This document shows, one piece after another, positions 9,128 through 17,868 of a stretch of DNA of 54,767 bases. Numbering within the stretch: the first letter of the stretch is position 1; the number at the start of each line of letters is the position of its first letter. The stretch is from Nonomuraea corallina (GTDB lineage: Bacteria; Actinomycetota; Actinomycetes; Streptosporangiales; Streptosporangiaceae). The position numbers and the translations under genes are program-made. The stretch is taken from contig NZ_JAPNNL010000027.1 of assembly GCF_027620315.1 (NCBI RefSeq), positions 1 through 54,767 of the forward strand, in the 5' to 3' direction. The notes below the pieces were generated by a model, which ran no database searches, was not told the DNA's origin, and saw only the letters and a program-made list of their open reading frames with translations.

Positions 9128-10731
9128 GCCGCTTGCTGCGGGCCAGCGCCATCATGGCCGCCGGCACGATGGTGTCCCGCGTGACCGGGTTCATCCGGAC
9201 CATGGTGCTGGCCTACGCCATCGGCACGGCCTTCCTCGGCGACGCCTACAACGCGGCCTACGCCATCCCCTACAGCATCCTCGACCTGCTGCTGCTCGGC
9301 GTGCTCAGCAGCGTCGTGGTGCCGATGATCGTCAGAGCCCAGCAGCAGGACCCCGACGGCGGCCGCGCCTACGAGCAGCGGCTGCTGACGTTCGCCACCA
9401 TCGTGCTCATCGTGGTGGCCGCGCTGGCCGTGCTGGCCGCCCCCCTGCTCATCGACCTCTACACCGACTGGGACCGCGGTGAGAGGAAGTTCGAGGTGGC
9501 GGTGCGGCTGGCCCAGTTCATCCTGCCGCAGCTCGCCTTCTTCGGCATCGGCGCGGTGGCGGGGGCGATCCTCAACACCCGCGACCGGTTCGCCGCCCCG
9601 ATGTGGGCCCCGGTGGTCAACAACCTGGTCGTCATCTGCGTCCTGATCGCCTACGCCATCGTCGTCACCGACGGCTCCGACCTCAACAGCGTCAGCAACG
9701 GCGAACTGGCCCTGCTCGGCCTCGGCACCACGGCCGGCATCGTGGCCCAGGCCACCGTGCTGGTGATCGCGCTCAAGCGGGCCGGGTTCCGCTTCGTCGC
9801 CCGTTTCGACCTGCGCAACGCCCGGCTCGGCGAGATGGCCAGGGCCGGGGTCTGGACGATCGGCTACGTGGTGGTCACCCAGCTCGGGTTCATGCTCACC
9901 ACCAACCTCTCCAGCGCCGCCGGCGACGCGGTCGCCGGCCACGGCATCTCCCCGTACACCCTGGCGTTCCAGCTCTTCCAGCTCCCGTACGGGGTCGTCG
10001 GCGTCTCGGTGATCACCGCGATGCTGCCCCGGATGAGCCGGGCCGTGGCCGAAGGGCGCTTCGCGGAGGTCCGCACGGAGTTCGGCTCCGGCGTGCGGCT
10101 CATCGGCGCGGTGATGGTGCCGGTGTCGCTGCTGCTCATGGTGCTCGGACCGGCGATCACCGTGCCGCTGTACGGTCACGGCGCCAACACCGTGGCCAAC
10201 GCCATCTACATCGGCAACGTGCTGCAGGTCTACGGGCTCGCGCTGGTGCCGTTCGCGGTCTTCCAGATGCTGCTGCGGGTCTTCTACAGCTTCGGCGACA
10301 CCCGTACCCCCGTCTTCGTCGGCGCCGGCACCACCGCGGTCAACGCCGCCTTGATGGTGCTGTTCTACAGCCTGCTGCCGGCCCGCTACGCGGTCATGGG
10401 GCTGGCGCTGGCCTACGCGATCGCGTACGGGCTCGGCGCGATCGCGGCCTGGATGCTGGCCAGCCGCAGGGTCGGCGGGCTGGGCGGCTGGCAGATCGGC
10501 ATGGCGATGACCAAGATGTACCTCGCCGCGCTGCCCACCGCGGCGCTCGCCCTGGCCTCGGTGTGGGCGGTGCAGGAGGTCTTCGGCGGGCTCGGCTTCC
10601 TCAATTCGATGATCATTTTGACCGTGGGAGGCGGGCTGGGGATGCTCCTGTATCTGTGGATTGCCCACCGGGTTCGCATTCCCGAGGTCAGCTCGGTCGT
10701 TGGGATGGTCGCCGGGCGGGTACGCCGCTAA
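9124..10731 (+). CDS. murJ: Lipid II flippase MurJ
   Basis: 535 residues with about 14 transmembrane segments. It translocates lipid-linked peptidoglycan precursors across the membrane. The N-terminus MSRLLRASAIMAAGTMVSRV and the FGDTRTPV loop are typical MviN/MurJ signatures. It overlaps the upstream DUF6049 gene by ATGA. In Mycobacterium MurJ is fused at its C-terminus to a pseudokinase and an extracellular domain; here the protein stops after the flippase domain and the pseudokinase is a separate gene 167 bp downstream. Essential cell-wall synthesis is the expected role. Confidence 0.95.
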   Translation: MSRLLRASAIMAAGTMVSRVTGFIRTMVLAYAIGTAFLGDAYNAAYAIPYSILDLLLLGVLSSVVVPMIVRAQQQDPDGGRAYEQRLLTFATIVLIVVAALAVLAAPLLIDLYTDWDRGERKFEVAVRLAQFILPQLAFFGIGAVAGAILNTRDRFAAPMWAPVVNNLVVICVLIAYAIVVTDGSDLNSVSNGELALLGLGTTAGIVAQATVLVIALKRAGFRFVARFDLRNARLGEMARAGVWTIGYVVVTQLGFMLTTNLSSAAGDAVAGHGISPYTLAFQLFQLPYGVVGVSVITAMLPRMSRAVAEGRFAEVRTEFGSGVRLIGAVMVPVSLLLMVLGPAITVPLYGHGANTVANAIYIGNVLQVYGLALVPFAVFQMLLRVFYSFGDTRTPVFVGAGTTAVNAALMVLFYSLLPARYAVMGLALAYAIAYGLGAIAAWMLASRRVGGLGGWQIGMAMTKMYLAALPTAALALASVWAVQEVFGGLGFLNSMIILTVGGGLGMLLYLWIAHRVRIPEVSSVVGMVAGRVRR

Positions 10732-10898
10732 AGAGCGGGGGGAGCAACCTTCCCGGGCACTAGCATGGTGCCGACACGCGCGAATGGAAGCAGGAGGGGC
10801 GTGGGCGGATCCATCCGGCATAGCGTGCCTGCGCATCACACCGCCACGCAGGCGTGGAGAGTCGTGACCAGGGATGATCGGGCCAGCGGGGTGAGCCA

Positions 10899-12407
10899 GT
10901 GAGCACATCGGCAGTCGAGCCCGGCACCCGCCTCGCCCAGCGGTTCCGGCTGGAGGACCGGGTCAGCGAGTCCGACGGCGCCACCTACTGGAAGGCCATC
11001 GACGAGATCCTCGCCCGTCCCGTCGCGGTGCTGACCTTCTCGCCCGACTTCCCGCGCGTCCACGAGGTCGTCACCGCCGCCCGCGCCGCCAGCAGGCTCA
11101 CCGACCCCCGCATCACCCAGGTCTTCGACGCCGCGGAGGACTCCGAGCACTCCTACGTCGTCAGCGAGTGGGTCACCGGCGACACCCTGTCCGACCTGCT
11201 GTCCTCCGGTCCGCTGGAGCCGGAGCGGGCCGCCGGGCTGGTCGCCGAGGCCGCCGAGGCGCTCGCCCACGCGCACGAGGCCGACCTCTACCACCTGTGC
11301 CTGCGTCCCGGAAACCTGGTGTGGACCACCGGCAACACGGTCAAGGTGCTGGGCGTGGCGGTCGACGCCGCCCTCTACGGGCTGACCACCGACCAGCCCG
11401 CGCTGGACGACGCCGAGGGCCTCGGCCGCCTGCTCTACGCGGGGCTGACCGGCCACTGGCCGGGCGACGAGGAAGAGGGCACGCTCCCGGCCGCGCCGAT
11501 GACCGACGGCCACTTCTGCACCCCCCGTCAGGTGACCGCGGGGGTGCCCGGTTATCTCGATACGGTCACGATCCGGGCCTGCCTGCCCGAGTCGCGCAAG
11601 GGCCAGGGCTCGCTCTCCAGCCCCGCCCAGGTCGCCGAGGCGCTCGCCGGCGTGGCCAGGCCGATGCCGATCTCGATCCCGTACCCTTCCTCCCCGCCGT
11701 CCGTGACGTCGGCCTCCCCGAGCGAGGGCCTCGACACCGAGCGGCGCCGGCCCCCGCTGCCGCAGCCGGCGCCGCAGGTCATGACGCAGGGCGGCGGCGG
11801 CAACCTGCTCAACCGGGTGCTGATGACCGTCGTGGTGCTCCTGGTGATCGTCGCGGTCGGCGTCGGCGCCTGGACGATCGGCCGGAGCCTGGGCAGCCCC
11901 GACGACCGGGAGGCGCAGCCGTCCCCGACCGCCGCCGTCAGCCAGTCCCCCGCCCAGTCGCAGGAGGTCAAGCCGGAGGAGGCGACCGGGTTCGACCCGC
12001 TCGGCGACAAGGAGGAGAAGGCCGAGCTGGCGGCGCTCACCATCGACGGCAAGCCGAGCACGTTCTGGAAGACCGACAACTACAACAGCGCCGAGCTCGG
12101 CAACCTCAAGGACGGGGTGGGCCTGCTTGTCGATCTGGGCAAGTCCATGCAGATCAGCGACGTGGTGGCTACGCTGGGCGAGACGCCGGGCGCCAACGTC
12201 GAGCTGAGGGTGGGCGACGAGGCCGACCTGTCGTCGTTGAAGACCGTCGCCAAGGCGAAGGACGCCTCCGGCAAGACGACCTTCAAGCCGGAACAGACGG
12301 CGAGCGGCCAGTACGTTTTGATCTGGTTTACCCGACTCCCGGCAGACGCGGGCAAGTTTCATGGCACCATCTATGAAGTAGTGGTGCACTCTCCAGGATC
12401 GGCTTAA
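10899..12407 (+). CDS. MurJ-associated pseudokinase with extracellular discoidin-like domain
   Basis: 502 residues. A protein-kinase-like fold occupies residues 10-250 but key catalytic positions are lost: the VAIK lysine region reads VAVLTF (42-47), HRD is replaced by HLC in LYHLCLRPGNLVW (132-134), and the DFG region reads VLGVAVD (150-156). A Pro-rich linker follows, then a transmembrane helix (about 306-328), then an outside domain (375-500) resembling the sugar-binding discoidin fold. In mycobacterial MviN this architecture is the C-terminal half, where a phosphorylated site on the pseudokinase recruits FhaA. Start GTG 10899. A TAGCAT at 10761-10766 could be a separate promoter. Pseudokinase status is seen directly; the regulatory partner role is inferred. 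Confidence 0.88.
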   Translation: MSTSAVEPGTRLAQRFRLEDRVSESDGATYWKAIDEILARPVAVLTFSPDFPRVHEVVTAARAASRLTDPRITQVFDAAEDSEHSYVVSEWVTGDTLSDLLSSGPLEPERAAGLVAEAAEALAHAHEADLYHLCLRPGNLVWTTGNTVKVLGVAVDAALYGLTTDQPALDDAEGLGRLLYAGLTGHWPGDEEEGTLPAAPMTDGHFCTPRQVTAGVPGYLDTVTIRACLPESRKGQGSLSSPAQVAEALAGVARPMPISIPYPSSPPSVTSASPSEGLDTERRRPPLPQPAPQVMTQGGGGNLLNRVLMTVVVLLVIVAVGVGAWTIGRSLGSPDDREAQPSPTAAVSQSPAQSQEVKPEEATGFDPLGDKEEKAELAALTIDGKPSTFWKTDNYNSAELGNLKDGVGLLVDLGKSMQISDVVATLGETPGANVELRVGDEADLSSLKTVAKAKDASGKTTFKPEQTASGQYVLIWFTRLPADAGKFHGTIYEVVVHSPGSA

Positions 12408-12421
12408 CCAGGACCCCTCTT

Positions 12422-13063
12422 GTGAACTCCCCACCCGAGACTCCGTCTCCAGCGGATCGTCCCGGCGACGCGGTCAGCGACGCCGGTCTGCTGACCGCGC
12501 ACATCCAGGGAGATCCTCACGCCTTCAGCGAGATCGTCAAGAGACACCGCGACCGGATGTGGGCCGTCGCGCTGCGCACGCTCGGCGACCCCGACGAGGC
12601 CGCCGACGCCGTGCAGGACGCCTTCGTCTCCGCCTACCGCAAGGCCGGCTCGTTCCGCGGCGAGGCCGCCGTCACCACCTGGCTGCACCGCATCGTGGTC
12701 AACGCCTGCCTCGACCGGATGCGCCGCAAGTCCGTGCGCCCGGTGGCGGACGACGAGCTCATCGAGGCCGCGGAGCGCGACACCCACCTGCCCGACCAGA
12801 CGCTGGAGCGCGAGGTCTCGATGGAGGTCTCGGCCGCGCTCAAGCTGCTCCCCGCCGATCAGCGGGCCGCGCTCGTGCTGGTCGACATGATGGGCTACTC
12901 CGTCGAAGACGCAGCTCAGGTGCTCCAGGTGCCCAGTGGGACGGTGAAGAGCAGGTGCGCCAGGGGCCGCGCGAAACTTGCCCCGATTCTTTCGCATCTG
13001 CGGAACCGATCTGACTTGAGTCGCGTCTCATCCGCGAAGGGAGCAGAACTTCGTGACGGGTGA
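12422..13063 (+). CDS. sigM: ECF RNA polymerase sigma factor SigM
   Basis: 213 residues. Region 2 (about 25-95) includes DEAADAVQDAFVSAYRKAGSFRGEA and TWLHRIVVNACLDRMRR. Region 4 (about 135-190) includes LLPADQRAALVLVDMMGYS and VPSGTVKSRCARGRAKL. The gene lies between the MurJ pseudokinase and a zinc anti-sigma gene, with trxB-trxA next, as for Mycobacterium sigM (Rv3911). GTG 12422 is supported by CCAGGA upstream. Its 3' end overlaps the anti-sigma start by 11 bp, giving translational coupling and a fixed ratio. The regulon cannot be read from here. Confidence 0.9.
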   Translation: MNSPPETPSPADRPGDAVSDAGLLTAHIQGDPHAFSEIVKRHRDRMWAVALRTLGDPDEAADAVQDAFVSAYRKAGSFRGEAAVTTWLHRIVVNACLDRMRRKSVRPVADDELIEAAERDTHLPDQTLEREVSMEVSAALKLLPADQRAALVLVDMMGYSVEDAAQVLQVPSGTVKSRCARGRAKLAPILSHLRNRSDLSRVSSAKGAELRDG

Positions 13064-13907
13064 TACGCACTACGATCTGGACGCCCTCGCCGATTTCGCC
13101 GAGGGTCTCCTGGACGTCGACAGAGCCGACCGGATCCGCGACCATCTCGCGGTGTGCCCCTCATGCGGGGAGCTGCTGGCGGATCTGGCGGCGGTTCGCG
13201 AGGTGCTCGCGGCGACCCCCACCCCGGCCATGCCGATGGGTGTCGCACTACGCATCGACAAGGCGCTGGCCGCCGAGGCGGAGTCGCGGCGCGGCGGGAT
13301 CGGCCTGGCCGAGGAGCCGGACTGGGACGAGCTCATGCGCGACGCGCCATGGGAGCGGCAGGAGCCGGTTCGCCTCGGGGTCGTCTCCGACGACGGCACC
13401 GTCCTCCCGGCGCGGACGCGCACGGTCCGGCGGCGCCGGTGGGCCATGCCCGCGGTGGCCGCGGCGGCCGCGGCCGCGGTGGTGGGCACCGCGGTGGTGA
13501 CGACGAGCCTGCTGGCCTCCGGCGGCGGCGAGCCGGCCGCCCGGCAGCCGGAGCTCGCGGCGTCGAGCCAGCCGTCCCGGCAGGAGACGCGGGCCAGGGC
13601 CTACGCGCTCACCGACAGCGGCCACAACTACAGCGACCAGGAGCTGCGCCAGGCGCTCGGCGACTTCCTCGCACCGGCCCCGATCGTCGGCGGCGACTCC
13701 GGCGGCAACCAGGTCGACCACTGCGTGAGCAAGGTGTCCAGCCGCGCCAAGCTGGAGGTCTTCGCCGTCGACCAGGGCCACTACAACGGCCAGGAGGCCA
13801 TCGTCATGGCGTCCTGGAAGAACAAGGAGGCCAAGCGGCTGCGCATCGACGTCGTCGATCCGTTCAACTGCAAGAACCTGCGCAAGCCCGCTCTGGGCCG
13901 CTGGTAG
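13053..13907 (+). CDS. Membrane-anchored zinc anti-sigma factor for SigM
   Basis: 284 residues. An N-terminal ZAS-type domain holds the full HX3CX2C motif in DHLAVCPSCGELL (about residues 31-39). A basic stretch RRRRW and one transmembrane helix (AVAAAAAAAVVGTAVVTTSLLA, about 131-152) follow. The outer domain has two cysteines, in DHCVSKV and PFNCKNL, that could form a disulfide. It overlaps sigM and corresponds to Rv3912. It should bind SigM at the membrane and release it on an unknown signal. GTG start. It is followed by a strong terminator. Confidence 0.88.
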   Translation: MTGDTHYDLDALADFAEGLLDVDRADRIRDHLAVCPSCGELLADLAAVREVLAATPTPAMPMGVALRIDKALAAEAESRRGGIGLAEEPDWDELMRDAPWERQEPVRLGVVSDDGTVLPARTRTVRRRRWAMPAVAAAAAAAVVGTAVVTTSLLASGGGEPAARQPELAASSQPSRQETRARAYALTDSGHNYSDQELRQALGDFLAPAPIVGGDSGGNQVDHCVSKVSSRAKLEVFAVDQGHYNGQEAIVMASWKNKEAKRLRIDVVDPFNCKNLRKPALGRW

Positions 13908-13918
13908 CTCCGTGACCT

Positions 13919-13948
13919 CGAAAGAGCCCGCTTCGGCGGGCTCTTTCG
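13919..13948 (+). terminator. Strong UUCG hairpin terminator
   Basis: CGAAAGAGCCCGC - TTCG - GCGGGCTCTTTCG: a perfect 13-bp stem with an extra-stable UUCG tetraloop, 12 bp after the anti-sigma stop. It separates the sigM unit from the trxBA promoter. Confidence 0.9.
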
Positions 13949-13966
13949 CGTGTGCGCCCGAAGGCC

Positions 13967-13994
13967 GGGAATGGCGACGGCTTAGGATCTGTTG
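13967..13994 (+). promoter_or_regulatory. SigR/SigH-type promoter of trxB-trxA
   Basis: GGGAAT at 13967-13972 and GTTG at 13991-13994 are separated by exactly 18 bp. This matches the GGAAT-N18-GTT consensus of the thiol-oxidation sigma factor SigR (Streptomyces) or SigH (Mycobacterium). trxBA is a known SigR target in Streptomyces. The predicted start site is near 14001, about 30 nt before the trxB start. Confidence 0.8.
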
Positions 13995-14032
13995 AGGCGA
14001 ACGGCACCATCAGACAGAGAGGCGTGGGAGCG

Positions 14033-14965
14033 TTGAACGACGTTCGGAACGTGATCATCATTGGATCCGGCCCCGCCGGCTACACCGCGGCCGTCTACTC
14101 CGCACGCGCCGAACTCAAGCCTCTGCTTTTCGAGGGCTCCGTGACCGCCGGTGGCGCGCTCATGAACACCACCGACGTGGAGAACTTCCCCGGTTTCCCC
14201 GACGGCATCATGGGCCCCGACCTGATGGGCAACCTGCGCAAGCAGGCCGAGCGGTTCGGCGCCGAGCTGATCGCCGACGACGTGGTGGAGGTCGACCTCA
14301 AGGCCGACCCCAAGGTCATCAAGACCTACGACAAGACGTACTACGCCAAGTCGGTCATCCTCGCGATGGGCTCCGGCTACCGGGAGCTCGGCCTGGAGAA
14401 CGAGAAGCGGCTGTCCGGCCGTGGCGTCTCCTGGTGCGCGACCTGTGACGGCTTCTTCTTCCGCAACAAGGACATCGTGGTCGTGGGCGGCGGTGACACC
14501 GCGATGGAGGAGGCGACGTTCCTGACCCGGTTCGGCCGCATGGTGACCGTGGTGCACCGCCGCGACCAGCTGCGCGCCAGCAAGATCATGCAGGACCGGG
14601 CGTTCGCCAACGACAAGATCCGCTTCGTCTGGGACAGCGAGGTCGTCGACGTCCTCGGCGACACCAAGGTGGAGGCCGTCAAGCTGCGCAACATCAAGAC
14701 CGGCGAGGAGTCCGAGCTGGCCACCGACGCGCTGTTCCTGGCGATCGGCCACGACCCGCGCACCGAGCTGGTCAAGGGCCAGGTCGAGCTGGACGAGAAC
14801 GGCTACATCAAGGTCGCCCACCCCGGCACCGCCACCAACATCGACGGCGTGTTCGCCGCGGGCGACGTCGTCGACCACATCTACCGCCAGGCGATCACCG
14901 CGGCGGGCACCGGCTGCTCGGCGTCGCTCGACTCCGAGCGCTGGCTCGCCTCAAACGAGAAGTAA
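14033..14965 (+). CDS. trxB: Thioredoxin reductase
   Basis: Reduces thioredoxin with NADPH through FAD and a redox disulfide. 310 residues. The FAD dinucleotide fold is NVIIIGSGPAGYTAAVYSAR, the redox motif is CATC in SWCATCDGFFF, the NADPH site is VVVGGGDTAMEEA, and the C-terminal FAD motif is GVFAAGDVVD. TTG 14033 is chosen because the product then starts NDVRNVIIIGSGP like relatives and AGAGAGG lies about 10 nt upstream. It is expressed from the SigR-type promoter and is 12 bp from trxA. Confidence 0.95.
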   Translation: MNDVRNVIIIGSGPAGYTAAVYSARAELKPLLFEGSVTAGGALMNTTDVENFPGFPDGIMGPDLMGNLRKQAERFGAELIADDVVEVDLKADPKVIKTYDKTYYAKSVILAMGSGYRELGLENEKRLSGRGVSWCATCDGFFFRNKDIVVVGGGDTAMEEATFLTRFGRMVTVVHRRDQLRASKIMQDRAFANDKIRFVWDSEVVDVLGDTKVEAVKLRNIKTGEESELATDALFLAIGHDPRTELVKGQVELDENGYIKVAHPGTATNIDGVFAAGDVVDHIYRQAITAAGTGCSASLDSERWLASNEK

Positions 14966-14977
14966 GGGAGCGCATCC

Positions 14978-15292
14978 GTGAAGGCAGTTACCGACGCCAC
15001 GTTCGAAGCCGAGGTCCTCAAGAGCGACAAGCCCGTTCTGGTCGACTTCTGGGCCGAGTGGTGCGGCCCGTGCCGGCAGGTCGCGCCCATCCTCCAGGAG
15101 ATCGCCAACGAGCACGGCGACAAGCTGGAGATCGTCAAGCTCAACATCGACGAGAACCCCGAGGTGCCCCGCCAGGCGGGCGTCCTCCAGATCCCGACGA
15201 TGAACGTCTACAAGGGCGGCGAGCTCGTCAAGCAGATCATCGGCGCCAAGCCGAAGGCCATGCTGCTCCGGGAGCTCGACGGCATCATCTAG
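14978..15292 (+). CDS. trxA: Thioredoxin
   Basis: 104 residues, a single thioredoxin fold with the active site FWAEWCGPCRQVAP (CGPC at residues 29-32) and the cis-proline in QIPTMNVYKGG. It is a cytoplasmic disulfide reductant regenerated by TrxB, encoded 12 bp upstream in the same operon. GTG start with GGGAGCG upstream. A 12-bp-stem hairpin follows the gene. Confidence 0.96.
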   Translation: MKAVTDATFEAEVLKSDKPVLVDFWAEWCGPCRQVAPILQEIANEHGDKLEIVKLNIDENPEVPRQAGVLQIPTMNVYKGGELVKQIIGAKPKAMLLRELDGII

Positions 15293-15303
15293 GCCCCGTC
15301 CGC

Positions 15304-15339
15304 CGCGAGCCCTCCGCCCTCCGGGGTGGAGGGCTCGCG
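15304..15339 (+). terminator. Terminator hairpin after trxA
   Basis: CGCGAGCCCTCC and GGAGGGCTCGCG form a perfect 12-bp stem around a 12-nt loop, starting 12 bp after the trxA stop. Confidence 0.85.
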
Positions 15340-15430
15340 CGTTTCACGGCTCGCCGCGTCCGTCGCGGCCAGGTCCCGGCCGGGTGGCCGCTGGAGGGCT
15401 CTGAAGACCCTCTGGAAGGGGCGTACGGGG

Positions 15431-16048
15431 TCAGACGGGGCGGAGGGCGCGTTCGGGGCTCATGGAGCCCAGGAGCCGCTCCAGGGCGACCTCCACGTCC
15501 TCCCGCCAGGAGACGGCGGTCTTGAGTTCCAGCCGCAATCTGGGAAACCGCAAATGCGGACGAACCGTCTTAAAGCCCACGGAAAGCAAATATTCAGCGG
15601 GAACTACGCAACTAGGTTCTTCCCACTTAAGGTCCCCGAACGCCTCGATGGCTTTCACGCCGCGACGCGTGAGGTCTTTGGCGACGCCCTGGATGAGCAT
15701 CCGGCCCAGCCCGCCGCCGGAGAATTCGGACACGATGTGCGCCGTCATCAGCAGCACGGCGTCGGCGCTCACCGGCGAGGTGGGAAAGGCCACCGAACGC
15801 GGGCTGTAGAGCGGAGGGCTGTAGAGGACGAACCCCGCGGGCACCCCGTCGACATAGACGATCTTCCCGCAGCTGCCCCATTCGAGGAGCGTGCCGGAGA
15901 TCCAGGCTTCCTTCTCCAGCCCGGGGTCGCCCGACATCACCGCCCGCTCGCCGCTGACGGGGTCGAGCTCCCAGAAAACGCACTGACGGCAGCGCCTGGG
16001 AAGATCTTCCAGATTGTCCAGGGTGATATTGACCAGCCGACGCGACAC
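15431..16048 (-). CDS. GNAT family N-acetyltransferase
   Basis: 205 residues. The acetyl-CoA loop is the SGGGLGRMLIQGVAKDL region (about 110-126) after the strand DAVLLMTAHIVS. The N-terminus LVNITLDNLEDLPRRCRQCVFWELDP carries a Cys pair and is typical of an actinobacterial GNAT subfamily of unknown substrate found near trx/par loci. GTG 16048 start has only a weak ribosome site. A TACGAT lies 11 nt upstream, so the leader would be very short. It converges with trxA and is divergent from the aminotransferase. Confidence 0.85.
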   Translation of the reverse strand: MSRRLVNITLDNLEDLPRRCRQCVFWELDPVSGERAVMSGDPGLEKEAWISGTLLEWGSCGKIVYVDGVPAGFVLYSPPLYSPRSVAFPTSPVSADAVLLMTAHIVSEFSGGGLGRMLIQGVAKDLTRRGVKAIEAFGDLKWEEPSCVVPAEYLLSVGFKTVRPHLRFPRLRLELKTAVSWREDVEVALERLLGSMSPERALRPV

Positions 16049-16223
16049 CTACGGCCCCAATCGTAGACCCGGAAAAGCGCGGGAAAACCGCGTCCCCAGC
16101 TGGCATCGTAGCCCAGGGACAGTGCCACAAGCGGATATCACGGCCGTCTGGCCCCGTCACGGGCGACATGTCCGACTGGCGTAATCTGGAGTCTCGGATC
16201 GATATACACCTAGGAGGTGGGCC

Positions 16224-17549
16224 GTGACAGCAGAGCAGGATCACGGTCAGACGCCCGCGACCCAAGGGTCGCGGATCGACGCCTACGTCGACCGGTACGC
16301 GGCGCGAGCTACCGGGATGGTCGCCTCCGAGATCCGAGCTCTCTTCGCCGTCGCGTCGAGGCCCGAGGTGGTCTCGCTCGCCGGCGGCATGCCGTACGTC
16401 ACGGCGCTTCCCCTCGACATGGTCGGCGAGCTGGTCTCGGATCTCGTGACCAGACGCGGGCCCGTCGCGCTCCAGTACGGCTCCGGCCAGGGCGACCCGC
16501 ATCTGCGTGAGCAGATCTGCGAGGTCATGGCGCTGGAAGGGATCCAGGCGGGCGGCAACGACGTCGTCGTCACCGTCGGCTCGCAGCAGGCACTCGACCT
16601 GATCACGCGGATCTTCATCGACCCGGGCGATGTGATCCTGGCAGAGGGACCCTCGTACGTGGGCGCCCTCGGCACCTTTGCCGCATACGAGGCCAAAGTG
16701 GTGCATATCGCCATGGATGATCAGGGCATCGTGCCCGAATCCCTCGCCCAGACCATCTACGCCCTGGAAACGGCGGGAGCTCCGATCAAGTTCCTGTACA
16801 CGATCCCGACCTTCCACAACCCCGGCGGCGTCACGCTCAACGCGGCCAGGCGGCAGCAGGTGCTCGACATCTGCCAGCGCGCCGGAGTGCTCATCGTCGA
16901 GGACAACCCGTACGGACTCCTCGGCTTCGACGGCGAGCCGATGCGCGCGCTGCGCGCGGACAACCCGGACGGCGTGGTCTACCTGGGGTCGTTCTCCAAG
17001 ACGCTCGCCCCGGGCTTCCGCGTCGGCTGGGCCCTCGCGCCCCACGCCATCCGCGACAAGCTCGTGCTGGCCATGGAGTCGGCCGTGCTGTCGCACTCGT
17101 CGTTCACCCAGCTGGCCGTCGGCCAGTACCTCACCACGCAGCCGTGGCGCGAGCAGATCAAGACGTTCAAGGAGCTCTACCGCGAGCGCCGCGACGCCAT
17201 GCTCGACGCCCTCGCATCCCTGATGCCGCCCGAGGTCACCTGGACGCGGCCCGCAGGCGGGTTCTTCGTCTGGGCCACCCTCCCTGAAGGGCTCGACTCC
17301 AAGGCGATCCTGCCCCGGGCGGTGGCCGAACGGGTGGCGTTCGTGCCCGGCACCGGATTCTTCGCCGACGGCAGCGGCTCGCGGCACATGCGGCTGTCGT
17401 TCTGCTACCCGGAGCCCGACCGCATCCGCGAGGGCGTCCGCCGCCTGGCGGGCGTCATCGAGCAGGAGATGCAACTGCGCGACATGTTCGGCACCGGCTC
17501 CACGCGCGGCCACGCCGGCGTCGACACCCCGGGTCCGGACCTGGCCTGA
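16224..17549 (+). CDS. PLP-dependent aminotransferase (fold type I, MocR/LysN-like)
   Basis: 441 residues. The PLP lysine is in GSFSKTLAPGFRVGW. Substrate-site motifs include SLAGGMPY at the N-terminus, QYGSGQGDPHLREQI, PTFHNPGGVT and VEDNPYGLL. These place it with the 2-aminoadipate/valine-pyruvate-like class I aminotransferases. The substrate is not determined. GTG 16224 has a strong GGAGG site (CTAGGAGGTGGGCC). It lies upstream of a D-Ala-D-Ala ligase homologue, a pairing I recall as recurrent in actinobacteria, but a 319-bp gap with a terminator and repeats separates the two here, so they are probably not one operon. Confidence 0.88.
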   Translation: MTAEQDHGQTPATQGSRIDAYVDRYAARATGMVASEIRALFAVASRPEVVSLAGGMPYVTALPLDMVGELVSDLVTRRGPVALQYGSGQGDPHLREQICEVMALEGIQAGGNDVVVTVGSQQALDLITRIFIDPGDVILAEGPSYVGALGTFAAYEAKVVHIAMDDQGIVPESLAQTIYALETAGAPIKFLYTIPTFHNPGGVTLNAARRQQVLDICQRAGVLIVEDNPYGLLGFDGEPMRALRADNPDGVVYLGSFSKTLAPGFRVGWALAPHAIRDKLVLAMESAVLSHSSFTQLAVGQYLTTQPWREQIKTFKELYRERRDAMLDALASLMPPEVTWTRPAGGFFVWATLPEGLDSKAILPRAVAERVAFVPGTGFFADGSGSRHMRLSFCYPEPDRIREGVRRLAGVIEQEMQLRDMFGTGSTRGHAGVDTPGPDLA

Positions 17550-17554
17550 CGCCT

Positions 17555-17595
17555 CCGACAGGGCCGAGGTCTCGTACGGACCCCGGCCCTGTCGG
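17555..17595 (+). terminator. Terminator hairpin after the aminotransferase
   Basis: CCGACAGGGCCG and CGGCCCTGTCGG form a perfect 12-bp stem with a 17-nt loop, beginning 6 bp after the stop codon. Confidence 0.8.
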
Positions 17596-17610
17596 CGGTC
17601 ACGCCCCGCG

Positions 17611-17741
17611 AGACGCGAGCGTACGGTCGTCAAGACGCGGGCGTGGTCGTCAAGACGCGGGCGTACAGTCACTTGACGCGGGCGTACAGGCACGGCGGGC
17701 GCGGGCGTGCTGGTCGCGCGAGACGCGGGTGTACGGTGACC
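17611..17741. repeat. Phased array of direct repeats upstream of the ligase gene
   Basis: Degenerate copies of AGACGCGGGCGTACRGTCRYCA begin at about 17611, 17633, 17653, 17674, 17697 and 17721. The first four are spaced 20-22 bp apart, close to two helical turns. The fifth is weak and the sixth (AGACGCGGGTGTACGGTGAC) is clear. No reading frame is sensible through the array. Together with the flanking bases it fills most of the 319-bp gap (17550-17868) between the aminotransferase and the ligase; nothing else is seen there apart from the terminator. It could be a multi-site operator or repeat decay. Confidence 0.75.
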
Positions 17742-17868
17742 GCCCCGGCTCGTGATGGACGCCAGGCCACCGTCGTACGCTGGCGCACCTGCCGCCGGTA
17801 CGGTTGGACCAGACTGGACCACGGCCTGGAAAACGGCCTGGACCATGGTGACCGTTTGAGGAGACGAG

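Noticed and set aside
8989..10908. A 639-codon minus-strand frame opposite murJ
   Set aside because: Composition is dominated by His, Gln, Glu and Gly, typical of an antisense shadow. MurJ on the plus strand is unambiguous.
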